A stretch of 64,000 nucleotides of DNA from Asticcacaulis excentricus CB 48 (GTDB taxonomy: Bacteria; Pseudomonadota; Alphaproteobacteria; Caulobacterales; Caulobacteraceae), in contig NC_014816.1 of the NCBI RefSeq assembly GCF_000175215.2, positions 1,671,001 through 1,735,000 of the forward strand, in the 5' to 3' direction. Below are positions 14,055 through 22,635 of this stretch, piece by piece. The notes under the pieces were generated by a model. The model saw nothing but the letters and a program-made list of their open reading frames with translations. It made no database searches and had not been told where the DNA came from. The first letter of the stretch is position 1; the number at the start of each line of letters is the position of its first letter. A program made the translations under genes and the position numbers.

Positions 14055-16901
14055 CTATTCCGCCGCCTCGTCCAAATAGCTTTCCATCGGCGGGCACGAG
14101 CAGACTAGATGGCGGTCGCCATAGACATTGTCGATGCGGTTGACCGGCGACCAGTACTTATTAGTCATCGCCCCCCTGGTCGGGAAACAGGCTTCCCGAC
14201 GGCTATAGACGCGGTCCCAAGTCTCGGCGGCCAGATCGAAGATCGTATGCGGCGCGTGACGCAGCGGGCTTTGTTCCGCCGTTAAGCGGCCATTGGCCAC
14301 GTCGTCGATTTCGCGCTTGATGTCGATCATGGCATCGCAGAAACGATCCAGCTCGGTCTTAGCCTCGGACTCCGTCGGTTCGATCATCAGCGTCCCCGGC
14401 ACTGGGAAGCTCATGGTTGGCGCGTGGAAGCCGTGGTCGATCAGGCGCTTGGCCACATCGTCGACCGTTACACCGGTGGTGTCCTTGATCGGACGCATAT
14501 CGATAATGCACTCGTGCGCCACGCGGCCCTTTTCGCCGCGATAGAGCACCGGATAGTGCCCTTCGAGGCGCGCGGCGATGTAGTTGGCGTTGAGAATGGC
14601 CACCTCGGTCGCCTTGCGAAGGCCCTGATCCCCCATCAGGAGCATGTAGGCAAACGAGATCGGCAGGATCGACGCCGAACCATAGGGGGCCGCCGACACC
14701 GCCCCCGCCTCGCCCGTTTGCGGGTCGGACGGCAGAAACGGTTTCAGGTGCGCCTTGACGCCGATGGGGCCCATGCCGGGACCACCGCCGCCGTGCGGGA
14801 TGCAGAAGGTCTTATGCAGGTTAAAGTGACTGACGTCAGAGCCGTAGTGCCCCGGACGCGACAGACCGACCTGCGCATTAAGGTTGGCACCGTCGAGATA
14901 GACCTGTCCGCCCGCTGCGTGGACGAGGTCGCAGATCTCCTTGATCGCCTCTTCGAAGACGCCGTGCGTGGACGGATAGGTGATCATGATAGCCGCCAGA
15001 TTGGCCGCATATTGATCAACCTTGATCTTCAGATCTGCCATATCGACATTGCCGTCCTCGTCACAAGCGACCACGACTGTCTTCATGCCGACCATCTGGG
15101 CCGACGCCGGGTTGGTGCCGTGCGCCGAAGCCGGGATCAGGCAGATGTCACGGTGCGCGTCACCACGCGACAGGTGATAGCCCCGGATAGCCAAAAGACC
15201 CGCATATTCGCCCTGCGCGCCTGAATTGGGTTGCAAGGAGACCGCGTCATAGCCCGAAATGCCGCATAGGTAGGCTTCGAGCGTGTCGAACATGCGCTGA
15301 TAGCCCTTCGCCTGATCCTTGGGCGCGAAGGGGTGTAGGTTTGAAAATTCCGGCCATGTAATGGGGATCATCTCAGTCGTGGCATTGAGCTTCATGGTGC
15401 ACGACCCCAGCGGGATCATGGTGCGATCAAGCGCCAGATCCTTGTCTGACAGACGGCGCAGATAGCGCAGCATCTCGGTTTCCGAGCGATAGAGATGAAA
15501 GACCGGATGGGTCAGGATATCGTCTGAACGCCGCAGGGCCGCCGGGATGGCCACGTCCTCGCCCGTGCCGCCGTCCCTACCGGCGGCGAAAGCTTCGATA
15601 ACGCGCGCCAGCACGGCCGGGGTGACGCTTTCATCCAGCGACACGCCGATGTGGGCGTCGTCGACGCGGCGGAAATTAATGCCGTCGGCCACCGCACGCG
15701 CGTGGACGGTCGCTGTGTCGGCTCCGGTCTTCACGGTGATGGTGTCGAAGGCCGCCGTGGTCACGACCTCAAAGCCCAGACCGCGCAGATGCGCGGCAAG
15801 GGCGTTGGTCTTTTCATGAATGGCTAAGGCAATGGCCTTCAGCCCTTCCGGACCGTGATAGACGGCGTACATGGAGGCAATGACCGCCAGAAGCACCTGA
15901 GCGGTACAGATGTTTGAGGTCGCCTTCTCACGCCGGATATGTTGCTCGCGTGTTTGTAGCGCTAGACGATAGGCCGGCTCGCCGCGGCTATCGACCGACA
16001 CGCCGATCAGGCGGCCCGGCATAGAGCGTTTCAGCGCGTCCTTGACGGCCATATAGGCAGCGTGCGGGCCACCATAGCCCATCGGCACGCCGTAACGTTG
16101 CATGGAACCGATGGCGATGTCCGCGCCCAGTTCGCCCGGCGAGGTCAGCAGCGTCAAGGCCAGCGGATCGGCGGCCATCGATACGACAGCGCCCTTCGCC
16201 TTGGCAGACGCGATCACCTGACGGAAATCGCGCACCTCACCCGACGAGCCGGGATATTGCAGCAGGATGCCGAAAACCTCGACACCGATGTTGGTTTGCG
16301 GATTGCCGACGACGATTTCCCAGCCCAGCGGTTCGGCGCGTGTGCGGAGGACAGCCAGGGTCTGCGGGTGGCAGTCGGCGTCGACGAAGAAGCGATCGGC
16401 CTTGACCTTTGACGAGCGACGCGCAAGCGCCATAGCCTCGGCGGCGGCGGTCGCCTCATCGAGCAGCGAGGCATTGGCCACGTCAAGCCCGGTCAGGTCG
16501 CACAGTAGGGTCTGGAAGTTCAGCAGCGCTTCAAGACGCCCCTGACTGATTTCCGGCTGATAGGGCGTGTAGGCCGTGTACCAGGCCGGGTTTTCCAGAA
16601 TATTGCGCTGAATGACGCCCGGCAGCAACGTGCCGTAATAGCCTTGCCCGATTAGCGACACGAACGGCATGTTTTCCGCCGCAATTCCGCGCAAATGCGC
16701 CAGAACCGCCTCTTCGTCCATTGCTTCGCCCACGCCCATGGGGGAGCGTTCGCGGATGGCCACGGGAATGGTCTGATCGATCAGGGCGTCGATATCGGAC
16801 ACCCCCAACTCTGCCAGCATGGCGGAGATTTCAGCTTCTGAGGGACCGATGTGACGGCGGACAAAGGCGCCCTGTTCGACGGGCTGATTGGACTTGGACA
16901 T
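14055..16901 (-). CDS. gcvP: Glycine dehydrogenase (decarboxylating), P protein
   Basis: A 948-residue PLP enzyme that decarboxylates glycine and passes the aminomethyl group to lipoyl-GcvH. It is the single-chain form: the N-terminal half begins near FVRRHIGPSEAEI, and the C-terminal half carries the PLP Lys at residue 697 in LHKTFCIPHGGGGPG, with the glycine-rich loop after it. Length is normal. ATG 16901 has AAGGA 6 bases upstream; an in-frame ATG at 16916 is less likely. It is the last gene of gcvT-gcvH-gcvP. A small inverted repeat (CCTCCC/GGGAGG, 16918-16940) sits in the gcvH-gcvP gap. Transcription is controlled by the glycine riboswitch before gcvT. Confidence 0.97.
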   Translation of the reverse strand: MSKSNQPVEQGAFVRRHIGPSEAEISAMLAELGVSDIDALIDQTIPVAIRERSPMGVGEAMDEEAVLAHLRGIAAENMPFVSLIGQGYYGTLLPGVIQRNILENPAWYTAYTPYQPEISQGRLEALLNFQTLLCDLTGLDVANASLLDEATAAAEAMALARRSSKVKADRFFVDADCHPQTLAVLRTRAEPLGWEIVVGNPQTNIGVEVFGILLQYPGSSGEVRDFRQVIASAKAKGAVVSMAADPLALTLLTSPGELGADIAIGSMQRYGVPMGYGGPHAAYMAVKDALKRSMPGRLIGVSVDSRGEPAYRLALQTREQHIRREKATSNICTAQVLLAVIASMYAVYHGPEGLKAIALAIHEKTNALAAHLRGLGFEVVTTAAFDTITVKTGADTATVHARAVADGINFRRVDDAHIGVSLDESVTPAVLARVIEAFAAGRDGGTGEDVAIPAALRRSDDILTHPVFHLYRSETEMLRYLRRLSDKDLALDRTMIPLGSCTMKLNATTEMIPITWPEFSNLHPFAPKDQAKGYQRMFDTLEAYLCGISGYDAVSLQPNSGAQGEYAGLLAIRGYHLSRGDAHRDICLIPASAHGTNPASAQMVGMKTVVVACDEDGNVDMADLKIKVDQYAANLAAIMITYPSTHGVFEEAIKEICDLVHAAGGQVYLDGANLNAQVGLSRPGHYGSDVSHFNLHKTFCIPHGGGGPGMGPIGVKAHLKPFLPSDPQTGEAGAVSAAPYGSASILPISFAYMLLMGDQGLRKATEVAILNANYIAARLEGHYPVLYRGEKGRVAHECIIDMRPIKDTTGVTVDDVAKRLIDHGFHAPTMSFPVPGTLMIEPTESEAKTELDRFCDAMIDIKREIDDVANGRLTAEQSPLRHAPHTIFDLAAETWDRVYSRREACFPTRGAMTNKYWSPVNRIDNVYGDRHLVCSCPPMESYLDEAAE

Positions 16902-16946
16902 GACTAATCCTTGCATCCTCCCCTGCTAAGCAAGGGAGGCACGTGT

Positions 16947-17315
16947 TTACAGAGTCGCCAGATAGGCTTCGTAGGCTTCGCGATCCATCAGCGCGGCAAG
17001 TTGCGACGGATTGGTCAGCTTGATTTTCGCGAACCAGCCACCGGCTTCAGGCACGGCATTGACAGTTTCCGGCGCGTTGCCCAGCTCGCTATTGCCTTCG
17101 ATCACTTCGCCATCGACCGGCGCATAGACGTCTGAGGCGGCCTTGACGGACTCAACGACAGCGAAGGCGTCGCCCTTGATCAGGGTCTTACCCGCTTCAG
17201 GGACTTCGACGAAGACCACATCGCCGAGCGCGTCTGCGGCATAGGCGGTAATGCCGACGAAGGCCGTGCCATCGCCCTGATCCTTGACCCACTCGTGTTC
17301 CTTGGTGAATTTCAT
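16947..17315 (-). CDS. gcvH: Glycine cleavage system H protein
   Basis: A 122-residue lipoyl carrier protein. It starts MKFTKEHEWVK, as in nearly all GcvH, and the lipoylated Lys is residue 58 in VVESVKAASDVYAP. It shuttles the aminomethyl intermediate between GcvP, GcvT and lipoamide dehydrogenase (not in the window). It lies 12 bases after gcvT and 45 before gcvP in one operon. Confidence 0.97.
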   Translation of the reverse strand: MKFTKEHEWVKDQGDGTAFVGITAYAADALGDVVFVEVPEAGKTLIKGDAFAVVESVKAASDVYAPVDGEVIEGNSELGNAPETVNAVPEAGGWFAKIKLTNPSQLAALMDREAYEAYLATL

Positions 17316-17327
17316 GATGACGACCTC

Positions 17328-18440
17328 TTAAGCCTTTGGTTTGCGGTGATAGGAATTAGGGACAAAGGGGATGCTGACGACTTCGCAGGCATAGGACTTG
17401 CCGCGCACCTCCAGCTTCAGATGCGTACCAGGCGCCGATTGCGTGGCAGGCACATAGCCCATGGCAATCGAATAGCCGAGTGTCGGCGACGGCACGCCGG
17501 AAGTGACGATACCGATGGCCTCACCCTCAATGTTAAGAATTCTGGCCCCGTCACGGGCGGGCGGGCCTTCCAATACGCGCAGCCCCACGCGGGTGCGTTG
17601 CGGGTTGTCACGCTCCGCATAGATGCGCTCGATACCGCGGATGTCACCGCGTTCCAGACGCGACTTCGACATGCCAAAACTCAGACCCGACTCGACCACG
17701 CCGTAGGTTTCGTCCATTTCATGCCCATAAAGCGGCATCCCGGCTTCCAAGCGGAGCGAATCACGTGCGCCAAGACCGATCGGCTTCACCTGCGGAAAGG
17801 CCAGCAGCAGGTCCCACAGTTCAGCGGCGCGGGCGGCAGGGAAGCTGATTTCAAAACCGTCTTCGCCCGTGTAGCCCGACCGCGACACAAAGGCCGTCTC
17901 GCCCATCATCTCGAACGTACCGCAATCCATGAAGTACATTTCACAGGCGGCGGGGCAGACCTGCGCCATCACTTCGCTGGCGCGCGGCCCCTGCAAGGCC
18001 AGAAGCGCACGATCGGACAGGATGTTAAACGTCGTATCGCCCTTAAGGCTGTCGGCGATGATTGCAAAGTCCTGATCCTTGCAGGCGGCATTGACCACCA
18101 GAAAGAAACCATCTGTTTGCGGACGCGACACCATCCAGTCATCGAGAATGCCACCCGCTTCGTTCAGCAGTAGCGAATATTTCTGCTTACCGGGCTTCAG
18201 CGCCGCGAAATCGGTCGGTGTCAGGGCTTCGAGGGTGTAGACCGCATCCATCCCGCTCAGGCGTGCCTGCCCCATGTGCGACACGTCGAACAGACCCGCT
18301 TCGGCGCGAGTCCATTTGTGCTCAGCCATCACGCCTTCGTACTGAACGGGCATGTTGTAGCCGGCGAACGGGACCATGCGGGCACCGAGCGCGATGTGAC
18401 GGTCCTCAAGCGGGGTGGATTTCAAAGCGCAATCGGTCAT
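17328..18440 (-). CDS. gcvT: Aminomethyltransferase, T protein of glycine cleavage
   Basis: A 370-residue tetrahydrofolate-dependent enzyme that releases ammonia and forms methylene-THF from aminomethyl-GcvH. The GcvT signatures are present: FDVSHMGQARLSG near residue 50, SRSGYTGEDGFEI near 195, and RLEAGMPLYGHEMDE around 240. The C-terminal barrel domain ends with IPFVPNSYHRKPKA. It is the first gene of gcvTHP and directly follows the tandem glycine riboswitch, which should turn the operon on at high glycine. The ATG at 18440 fits the family start. Confidence 0.96.
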   Translation of the reverse strand: MTDCALKSTPLEDRHIALGARMVPFAGYNMPVQYEGVMAEHKWTRAEAGLFDVSHMGQARLSGMDAVYTLEALTPTDFAALKPGKQKYSLLLNEAGGILDDWMVSRPQTDGFFLVVNAACKDQDFAIIADSLKGDTTFNILSDRALLALQGPRASEVMAQVCPAACEMYFMDCGTFEMMGETAFVSRSGYTGEDGFEISFPAARAAELWDLLLAFPQVKPIGLGARDSLRLEAGMPLYGHEMDETYGVVESGLSFGMSKSRLERGDIRGIERIYAERDNPQRTRVGLRVLEGPPARDGARILNIEGEAIGIVTSGVPSPTLGYSIAMGYVPATQSAPGTHLKLEVRGKSYACEVVSIPFVPNSYHRKPKA

Positions 18441-18494
18441 ACGCGGCCTCAGGGTTGCAAACGTGCGGAATCGCAGATCTTTTCACTAAAAAGT

Positions 18495-18678
18495 CTGCCC
18501 CCGCTGTCCCTGTGACCTGAGAGATTTAGACCCGGTTCTCGGGCCGTTGCTCCGTCGGTAGGCGCATCATGGCGCCATTTTCCAGCGTGTAAAATGATCC
18601 ACGGTCCTTTGGCCTGAGCGTTTCCGGGGCGGTTGCGCCTTCGGCGGCATGACAAATCATGCACTCTCCCGTGGGTCA
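18495..18678 (-). promoter_or_regulatory. Tandem glycine riboswitch
   Basis: On the minus strand the leader shows two glycine aptamers in series. The first runs about 18678-18600: GGGAGAGT, then GCCGCCGAAGG, then CAGGCCAAAGGACCG. The second runs about 18599-18495: TGGAAAATGG, then ACCGACGGAGCAA, then CTCTCAGGTCACAGGGACAG. The conserved CTCAGG..AAAGGAC and CTCTCAGG..GGACAG 3' parts are diagnostic. It ends about 55 bases before gcvT and should activate gcvTHP when glycine binds, a well-known arrangement. Confidence 0.93.
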
Positions 18679-18818
18679 TCTCGCTTGTGCGTGAGGCGGG
18701 CCAAAGAGTCAATAGGTCGCTCGTCTCTCGACGGGCGCCACTCACAGACGGGAGTTGTAAACTGTCCCCGCCCCTTACGGCTATGCCTACACTCACCGCA
18801 TCAGCTTAGGAGCCGCAC

Positions 18819-19013
18819 ATGACACCCTCTTCGCAATTCACCGAAACGGCAGCTAGCCTCAGCATTGAAGTCCGCAATTTGTTTTACGGCAGCGCGCAGG
18901 GCAAGGTCGCAATCGACGCTCTCGCATTTTTGGTGATTTTTCTCAGCGCCCTGATCTTTGGGGCCTTCGCGCTGGCTATTTATTACCGGCGACCGAGCCC
19001 TAACCGTTGTTGA
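18819..19013 (+). CDS. Small single-helix membrane protein (64 aa)
   Basis: A 64-residue open frame with AGGAG placed 6 bases before the ATG. The product has a hydrophilic N-terminus and one strong transmembrane helix at about residues 34-55 (LAFLVIFLSALIFGAFALAIYY), then a short basic tail (RRPSPNRC). The good ribosome site and clean helix favour a real gene over chance. Its last 14 bases overlap the end of the convergent NYN gene. No family is recognised. Confidence 0.55.
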   Translation: MTPSSQFTETAASLSIEVRNLFYGSAQGKVAIDALAFLVIFLSALIFGAFALAIYYRRPSPNRC

Positions 19014-19764
19014 CCACGACCTTGAGGTGGCCCTTTTCGCGCAGTTCCGGCGGATCATAGGCTTCAGGGCGTTCAATCGCTGAGGGCGGCCCCAGTAAGC
19101 GCGTCCGGTATTTGGTCATCTGCGGCAGCAGCGACGCCTCAAGGTGCTCGCGCTCGATCTCGACCACGCGGTCTGCAAATCTAAGGATGTGCTTATTGGG
19201 ATAGCGACCCGGCGGGCAGACCAGCACCAGTTCCTTCTTGGGGAAGCGTTCCTTCAGGTAGCGGGCGGTCGCTGCGTGGTCGCCATCGGCGGAAACCAAA
19301 TAACAAACATCGAACAGGTTATCTTCGGCATCCGAAGCAATCGACAGGGCAAGGTTAACGTCGCCCTGCTTTTCAATGGCCAGATGCCACTGATGTCCAC
19401 AAGCATTGCAGCCGTCGATGGCCGAAACGAAATGGCCTAGACGGCAGAGGACGCCGCGGGCCTGAAGTGCCCGCATGTAGTCTTCGTGGCGCTTCATTTT
19501 CGACTTGTTTTGCGGACGGAACGCGGAGCACCACACAACGCGTTTGACCACCTCGTCAGAGGGACTGATCGCCTGCGCCAGCGCCTTGAGGTCGAGCCAT
19601 TTCAGATAGGGCCGCTTATAGGCATCCACCGCATGATAGAGGTTGAAGCCATCGTAATAGACAGCGGCTCGCTTGCGGAAAAAGGGTAGCCTGAACCCGC
19701 CCCCTCGACCGCGTCCCGTTACCGGTGCCGTGCCATGATTTTTGGCTTTATCTGGCTGCGACAT
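19000..19764 (-). CDS. NYN domain protein (LabA/DUF88-type putative RNase)
   Basis: A 254-residue protein with a PIN-like NYN fold. Acidic metal-site residues are visible: D38 in YYDGFNLYHA, D135 in EKQGDVNLAL, and D160/D162 in SADGDH. A CNACGH element (C119, C122, H124) in the insert resembles half of a zinc knuckle. NYN proteins are predicted or shown to cut RNA in the cytoplasm; the substrate here is unknown. The N-terminal 30 residues are Gly/Arg-rich and probably flexible. Upstream, TTAA-N7-CTAA (19787-19801) is one mismatch from a CtrA site, a weak hint of cell-cycle control. Confidence 0.88.
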   Translation of the reverse strand: MSQPDKAKNHGTAPVTGRGRGGGFRLPFFRKRAAVYYDGFNLYHAVDAYKRPYLKWLDLKALAQAISPSDEVVKRVVWCSAFRPQNKSKMKRHEDYMRALQARGVLCRLGHFVSAIDGCNACGHQWHLAIEKQGDVNLALSIASDAEDNLFDVCYLVSADGDHAATARYLKERFPKKELVLVCPPGRYPNKHILRFADRVVEIEREHLEASLLPQMTKYRTRLLGPPSAIERPEAYDPPELREKGHLKVVVNNG

Positions 19765-19872
19765 GGACCCCGAAACGACGCAAGCGTTAACTCTCTGCTA
19801 ACACTAAAGCGCATGTTTCGGCGTTTGTCAGTATCTTTCGGGTGACAGTTTTATTTTCACCCACCCGGAGAA

Positions 19873-20541
19873 TTATTGCGGCTTGACCTTGGCGAAGCGG
19901 AAGCGCTTGCCCTGACGGTTGAAGTCCACCATTTGCGGCGTCACATCAAAACCAACCAAAACTTCGAAATTCGAACCGGCCACGGTCGAAGAGGCGCGCG
20001 GAATGACGATGTTTTCGACGCGCGTGGCCACATCTACCGTTTGCTGACCATTGAATCGTACCGGCAGGTCGAAATATTCCTTGGCCAGCACCGCCTTGTC
20101 GCGGTCAGTCACCGCCACCCAGTAGCGATAGGTGTTGGTATCGGCCGGGGCCTTCGGGCCCTTGCCCAGCGAGAAACCAATGATCATAGCGATCTCAATC
20201 GGCTCATCACCCTTATAGGCACAATCTGACGCCACACCGTTAATCTGACCGGTCCAGGTGGCGTCAGACGAGGCTTCCTTGTTATCGGCAAATTCGTGAT
20301 AGCGGGCGGCTTCATAGAGCACCTTCACGTAAGGGCACGGACCATCGGCGCGACGCTTGGCCAGACGCAGGTCCTTCTGTTCCCACTCTTCTTCCTTTTT
20401 GGCGCGCTTTGACGCGTCATCTTCCGACTGATCGCGGTCACGGTCGCGATTCTGGGCCGAGGCAAGATCGGGCAGAATCGCCGCCGAAGCGACACCGGCC
20501 AGCGACAGACCAATCAGAAGCGCACGCAATTTGGAAGACAT
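19873..20541 (-). CDS. Secreted hypothetical protein
   Basis: A 222-residue protein with a Sec signal peptide (MSSKLRALLIGLSLAGVASA, likely cut after LASA at residue 29). A highly charged RDRDRDQSEDD linker comes next, followed by a beta-rich domain of about 160 residues containing two Cys (in GPCPYVKV and ASDCAYKG) that could form a disulfide. It should be periplasmic or outer-membrane associated. I recall similar unannotated proteins in Caulobacterales but know no function. Its leader (20551-20625) can fold into nested hairpins. Confidence 0.8.
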   Translation of the reverse strand: MSSKLRALLIGLSLAGVASAAILPDLASAQNRDRDRDQSEDDASKRAKKEEEWEQKDLRLAKRRADGPCPYVKVLYEAARYHEFADNKEASSDATWTGQINGVASDCAYKGDEPIEIAMIIGFSLGKGPKAPADTNTYRYWVAVTDRDKAVLAKEYFDLPVRFNGQQTVDVATRVENIVIPRASSTVAGSNFEVLVGFDVTPQMVDFNRQGKRFRFAKVKPQ

Positions 20542-20720
20542 TCAGGTCTCTTGAGCTTGAAAAGGCGAAAGGGCGCTGCGAAGCGCCCCCACTTAGTAGC
20601 GTCTCGCCTGCGAATTTCAAAGAGCTAAAGAGGGATGTGGGCGACTTCATGGCGAAGCGGTGTTGTGTATGATGCACAAACTCTATGGCGCGCCGCCAAG
20701 AAAGCGCTTATCTAAGCCTT

Positions 20721-21671
20721 ATGCCTGATGCCCTTACTCTCAAACTGGCGACCCCGCGCGGTTTCTGCGCCGGCGTCGATCGTGCCATTCAGATCGTCGA
20801 ACGCGCCCTCGAACTTTACGGCGCGCCGGTCTATGTGCGCCATGAGATCGTCCATAACAAACACGTAGTGGACCGCCTGAAAGGACTGGGCGCGGTGTTC
20901 GTCAAAGAACTGGATCACTGTCCGCCAGACCGCCCCGTGGTTTTTTCGGCGCACGGCGTGCCGAAATCGGTCCCGGCCGAAGCGCAGTCGCGGCAGATGT
21001 TCTTCCTCGATGCCACCTGCCCGCTGGTATCCAAGGTGCACGTGGAGGCCGAGCGGCATCACGAGGCTGGGCGCGAAATTCTGCTGATAGGCCACGCCGG
21101 CCACCCCGAGGTCATCGGCACCATGGGACAATTGCCCGAAGGCGTGGTCAAGCTGATCGAAACGGTCGAAGATGCCCGCCACTTTCAGCCGGCAGACCCG
21201 AAAAACCTCGCCTTCGTCACCCAGACCACCCTGTCGGTCGATGACACGGCCGATATCGTCGCTGAACTGAAGGCACGCTTCCCAGACATCTCCCTACCGC
21301 ACAAGGAAGACATCTGCTACGCCACCACCAACCGCCAGGAGGCGGTCAAGCGCGTGGCCGAAGACTGTGACCTCTTCCTCGTTATCGGCTCCAAAAAATC
21401 CTCTAATTCGCAGCGTCTGGTCGAGGTAGCCCTGCGTACCGGGGCCCGTAGCGCGTATCTGATCGATGATGCATCAGAGGTGGATTGGGCATGGTTCGAC
21501 GGCGCGAAAACGGTGGGCGTCTCCGCCGGAGCTTCGGCACCGGAAAACCTGATCGAAGACCTGATCAAGGCCATTCACGACCGTTTTGACGTGTCAATGA
21601 GTGAAGACAATGGCGTTCGAGAAACCGTGACCTTCAAGCTGCCGCGCGTCCTGACCGAAGCGTCGGCCTGA
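20721..21671 (+). CDS. ispH: 4-hydroxy-3-methylbut-2-enyl diphosphate reductase
   Basis: A 316-residue [4Fe-4S] enzyme that makes IPP and DMAPP in the last step of the MEP isoprenoid pathway. The three cluster Cys are visible: Cys16 in TPRGFCAGVD, then DATCPLVSKVH and EDICYATTNRQEAV. The HAGHPEVIGT and TQTTLS signatures are also present. Two starts are possible: ATG 20685 adds 12 residues, while ATG 20721 matches the usual family start; neither has a clear ribosome site. rnhA follows after one base, so the two are probably co-transcribed. Confidence 0.95.
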   Translation: MPDALTLKLATPRGFCAGVDRAIQIVERALELYGAPVYVRHEIVHNKHVVDRLKGLGAVFVKELDHCPPDRPVVFSAHGVPKSVPAEAQSRQMFFLDATCPLVSKVHVEAERHHEAGREILLIGHAGHPEVIGTMGQLPEGVVKLIETVEDARHFQPADPKNLAFVTQTTLSVDDTADIVAELKARFPDISLPHKEDICYATTNRQEAVKRVAEDCDLFLVIGSKKSSNSQRLVEVALRTGARSAYLIDDASEVDWAWFDGAKTVGVSAGASAPENLIEDLIKAIHDRFDVSMSEDNGVRETVTFKLPRVLTEASA

Positions 21672-21672
21672 G

Positions 21673-22116
21673 ATGAAGAAGGTCACGATCTACACCGACG
21701 GGGCCTGTAAGGGTAATCCCGGCAAGGGCGGCTGGGGTGCCATCCTCACCTTTGGACCGCACGAGAAGGAACTATACGGGTTTGAAGCCGAGACGACCAA
21801 TAACCGTATGGAGCTGATGGCCGTCATTATGGCGCTGGAGGCGCTGAAAGAACCGTGCGAAATTGATGTGCACGCCGACAGCCAGTACGTTCTCAAAGGC
21901 ATCAAGGAATGGATTCACGGCTGGAAGGCGCGCGGATGGAAGACCGCCGACAAGAAGCCTGTGAAGAATGACGACCTGTGGATACGCCTCGATGCGGCCC
22001 GTCAGCGCCACAAGATTCACTGGCACTGGGTCAAGGGCCACGCAGGGCATGAGATGAACGAACGCGCCGACGGACTGGCCAACAAGGCGATCACAGAAGC
22101 GGCGGCTGCGTTTTAA
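21673..22116 (+). CDS. rnhA: Ribonuclease HI
   Basis: A 147-residue enzyme that cuts RNA in RNA-DNA hybrids. The catalytic set is complete: D9 in YTDGACKGNPG, E47 in NNRMELMA, D69 in HADSQYV, and H123/D133 in GHAGHEMNERAD. Length is standard. It starts one base after the ispH stop and ends the unit; a terminator lies at 22117-22152. Confidence 0.97.
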   Translation: MKKVTIYTDGACKGNPGKGGWGAILTFGPHEKELYGFEAETTNNRMELMAVIMALEALKEPCEIDVHADSQYVLKGIKEWIHGWKARGWKTADKKPVKNDDLWIRLDAARQRHKIHWHWVKGHAGHEMNERADGLANKAITEAAAAF

Positions 22117-22152
22117 AAGATCGCGGGGCTTGCGACCCCGCGTCTTTCTTTC
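22117..22152 (+). terminator. Terminator after rnhA
   Basis: Stem CGCGGGG / CCCCGCG (22122-22128 and 22136-22142) followed by TCTTTCTTTCCTT. The following leftward gene ends 12 bases beyond the stem. Confidence 0.8.
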
Positions 22153-22153
22153 C

Positions 22154-22540
22154 TTAATCGAAATCGAAAATATCCAGCATATCAAAGCCCTTCTTCTTCT
22201 TGCGATGGCCGTACTTATCGTACTCGATCTTGCGGCCGTATTTGTCGTATTCGACAGGCCGCCCGTACTTGTCCATTTGAGGCGGGCGCTGCTGGTGATA
22301 GGGCTGTTGCGGATAGGGTTGCGGCGGTTGCTGATACTGAGGTTGTTGCGGCGGCACATAAGGGGCCGGTTGCGGCGCGGGCGGCGCCACAGTCCCCCCG
22401 GCGGCCAGCGACAGCAGCTTTTCCAGTTCCCCGCGATCCAGCCAGACACCACGACACTGGGTGCACACGTCGATCAGTATGCCCTCCTTCAAAACCTCAC
22501 GGAAGTCACCCCGGCAAACGGGACACTGAAGGGCAGACAT
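22154..22540 (-). CDS. Zinc-ribbon (zf-TFIIB) protein with DKYGR repeats
   Basis: A 128-residue protein with three parts. An N-terminal zinc ribbon (about 1-40) has CPVCRG and CTQCRGVWLDRGELEKL, the zf-TFIIB pattern. A Pro/Gln/Tyr-rich disordered linker (about 50-85) follows, then a tail with three near-copies of (D)KYGR/H-x-x-EY ending KKKKGFDMLDIFDFD. The ATG at 22540 has GGAGAG 6 bases upstream; a longer reading would start at 22585 without support. Such proteins are small, cytoplasmic and uncharacterised; the acidic C-terminal peptide may be a docking motif. Confidence 0.87.
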   Translation of the reverse strand: MSALQCPVCRGDFREVLKEGILIDVCTQCRGVWLDRGELEKLLSLAAGGTVAPPAPQPAPYVPPQQPQYQQPPQPYPQQPYHQQRPPQMDKYGRPVEYDKYGRKIEYDKYGHRKKKKGFDMLDIFDFD

Positions 22541-22635
22541 GATTTCTCTCCTGTAAAAGATCGTACAAAGAAGACATTGGCCCATAATGGACGCGCTTCA
22601 AGAGCACCCGCCCAACGCAATCGGTTCCACAACGC

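Noticed and set aside
14424..15224. 266-codon plus-strand open frame inside gcvP
   Set aside because: Antisense shadow of a clearly coding gene; its protein has no domain and a composition typical of a reversed GC-rich frame.
16918..16940. CCTCCC/GGGAGG inverted repeat between gcvH and gcvP as a terminator
   Set aside because: No T run on the minus strand, and the stem is short; more likely incidental or a weak mRNA-stability element inside the operon.
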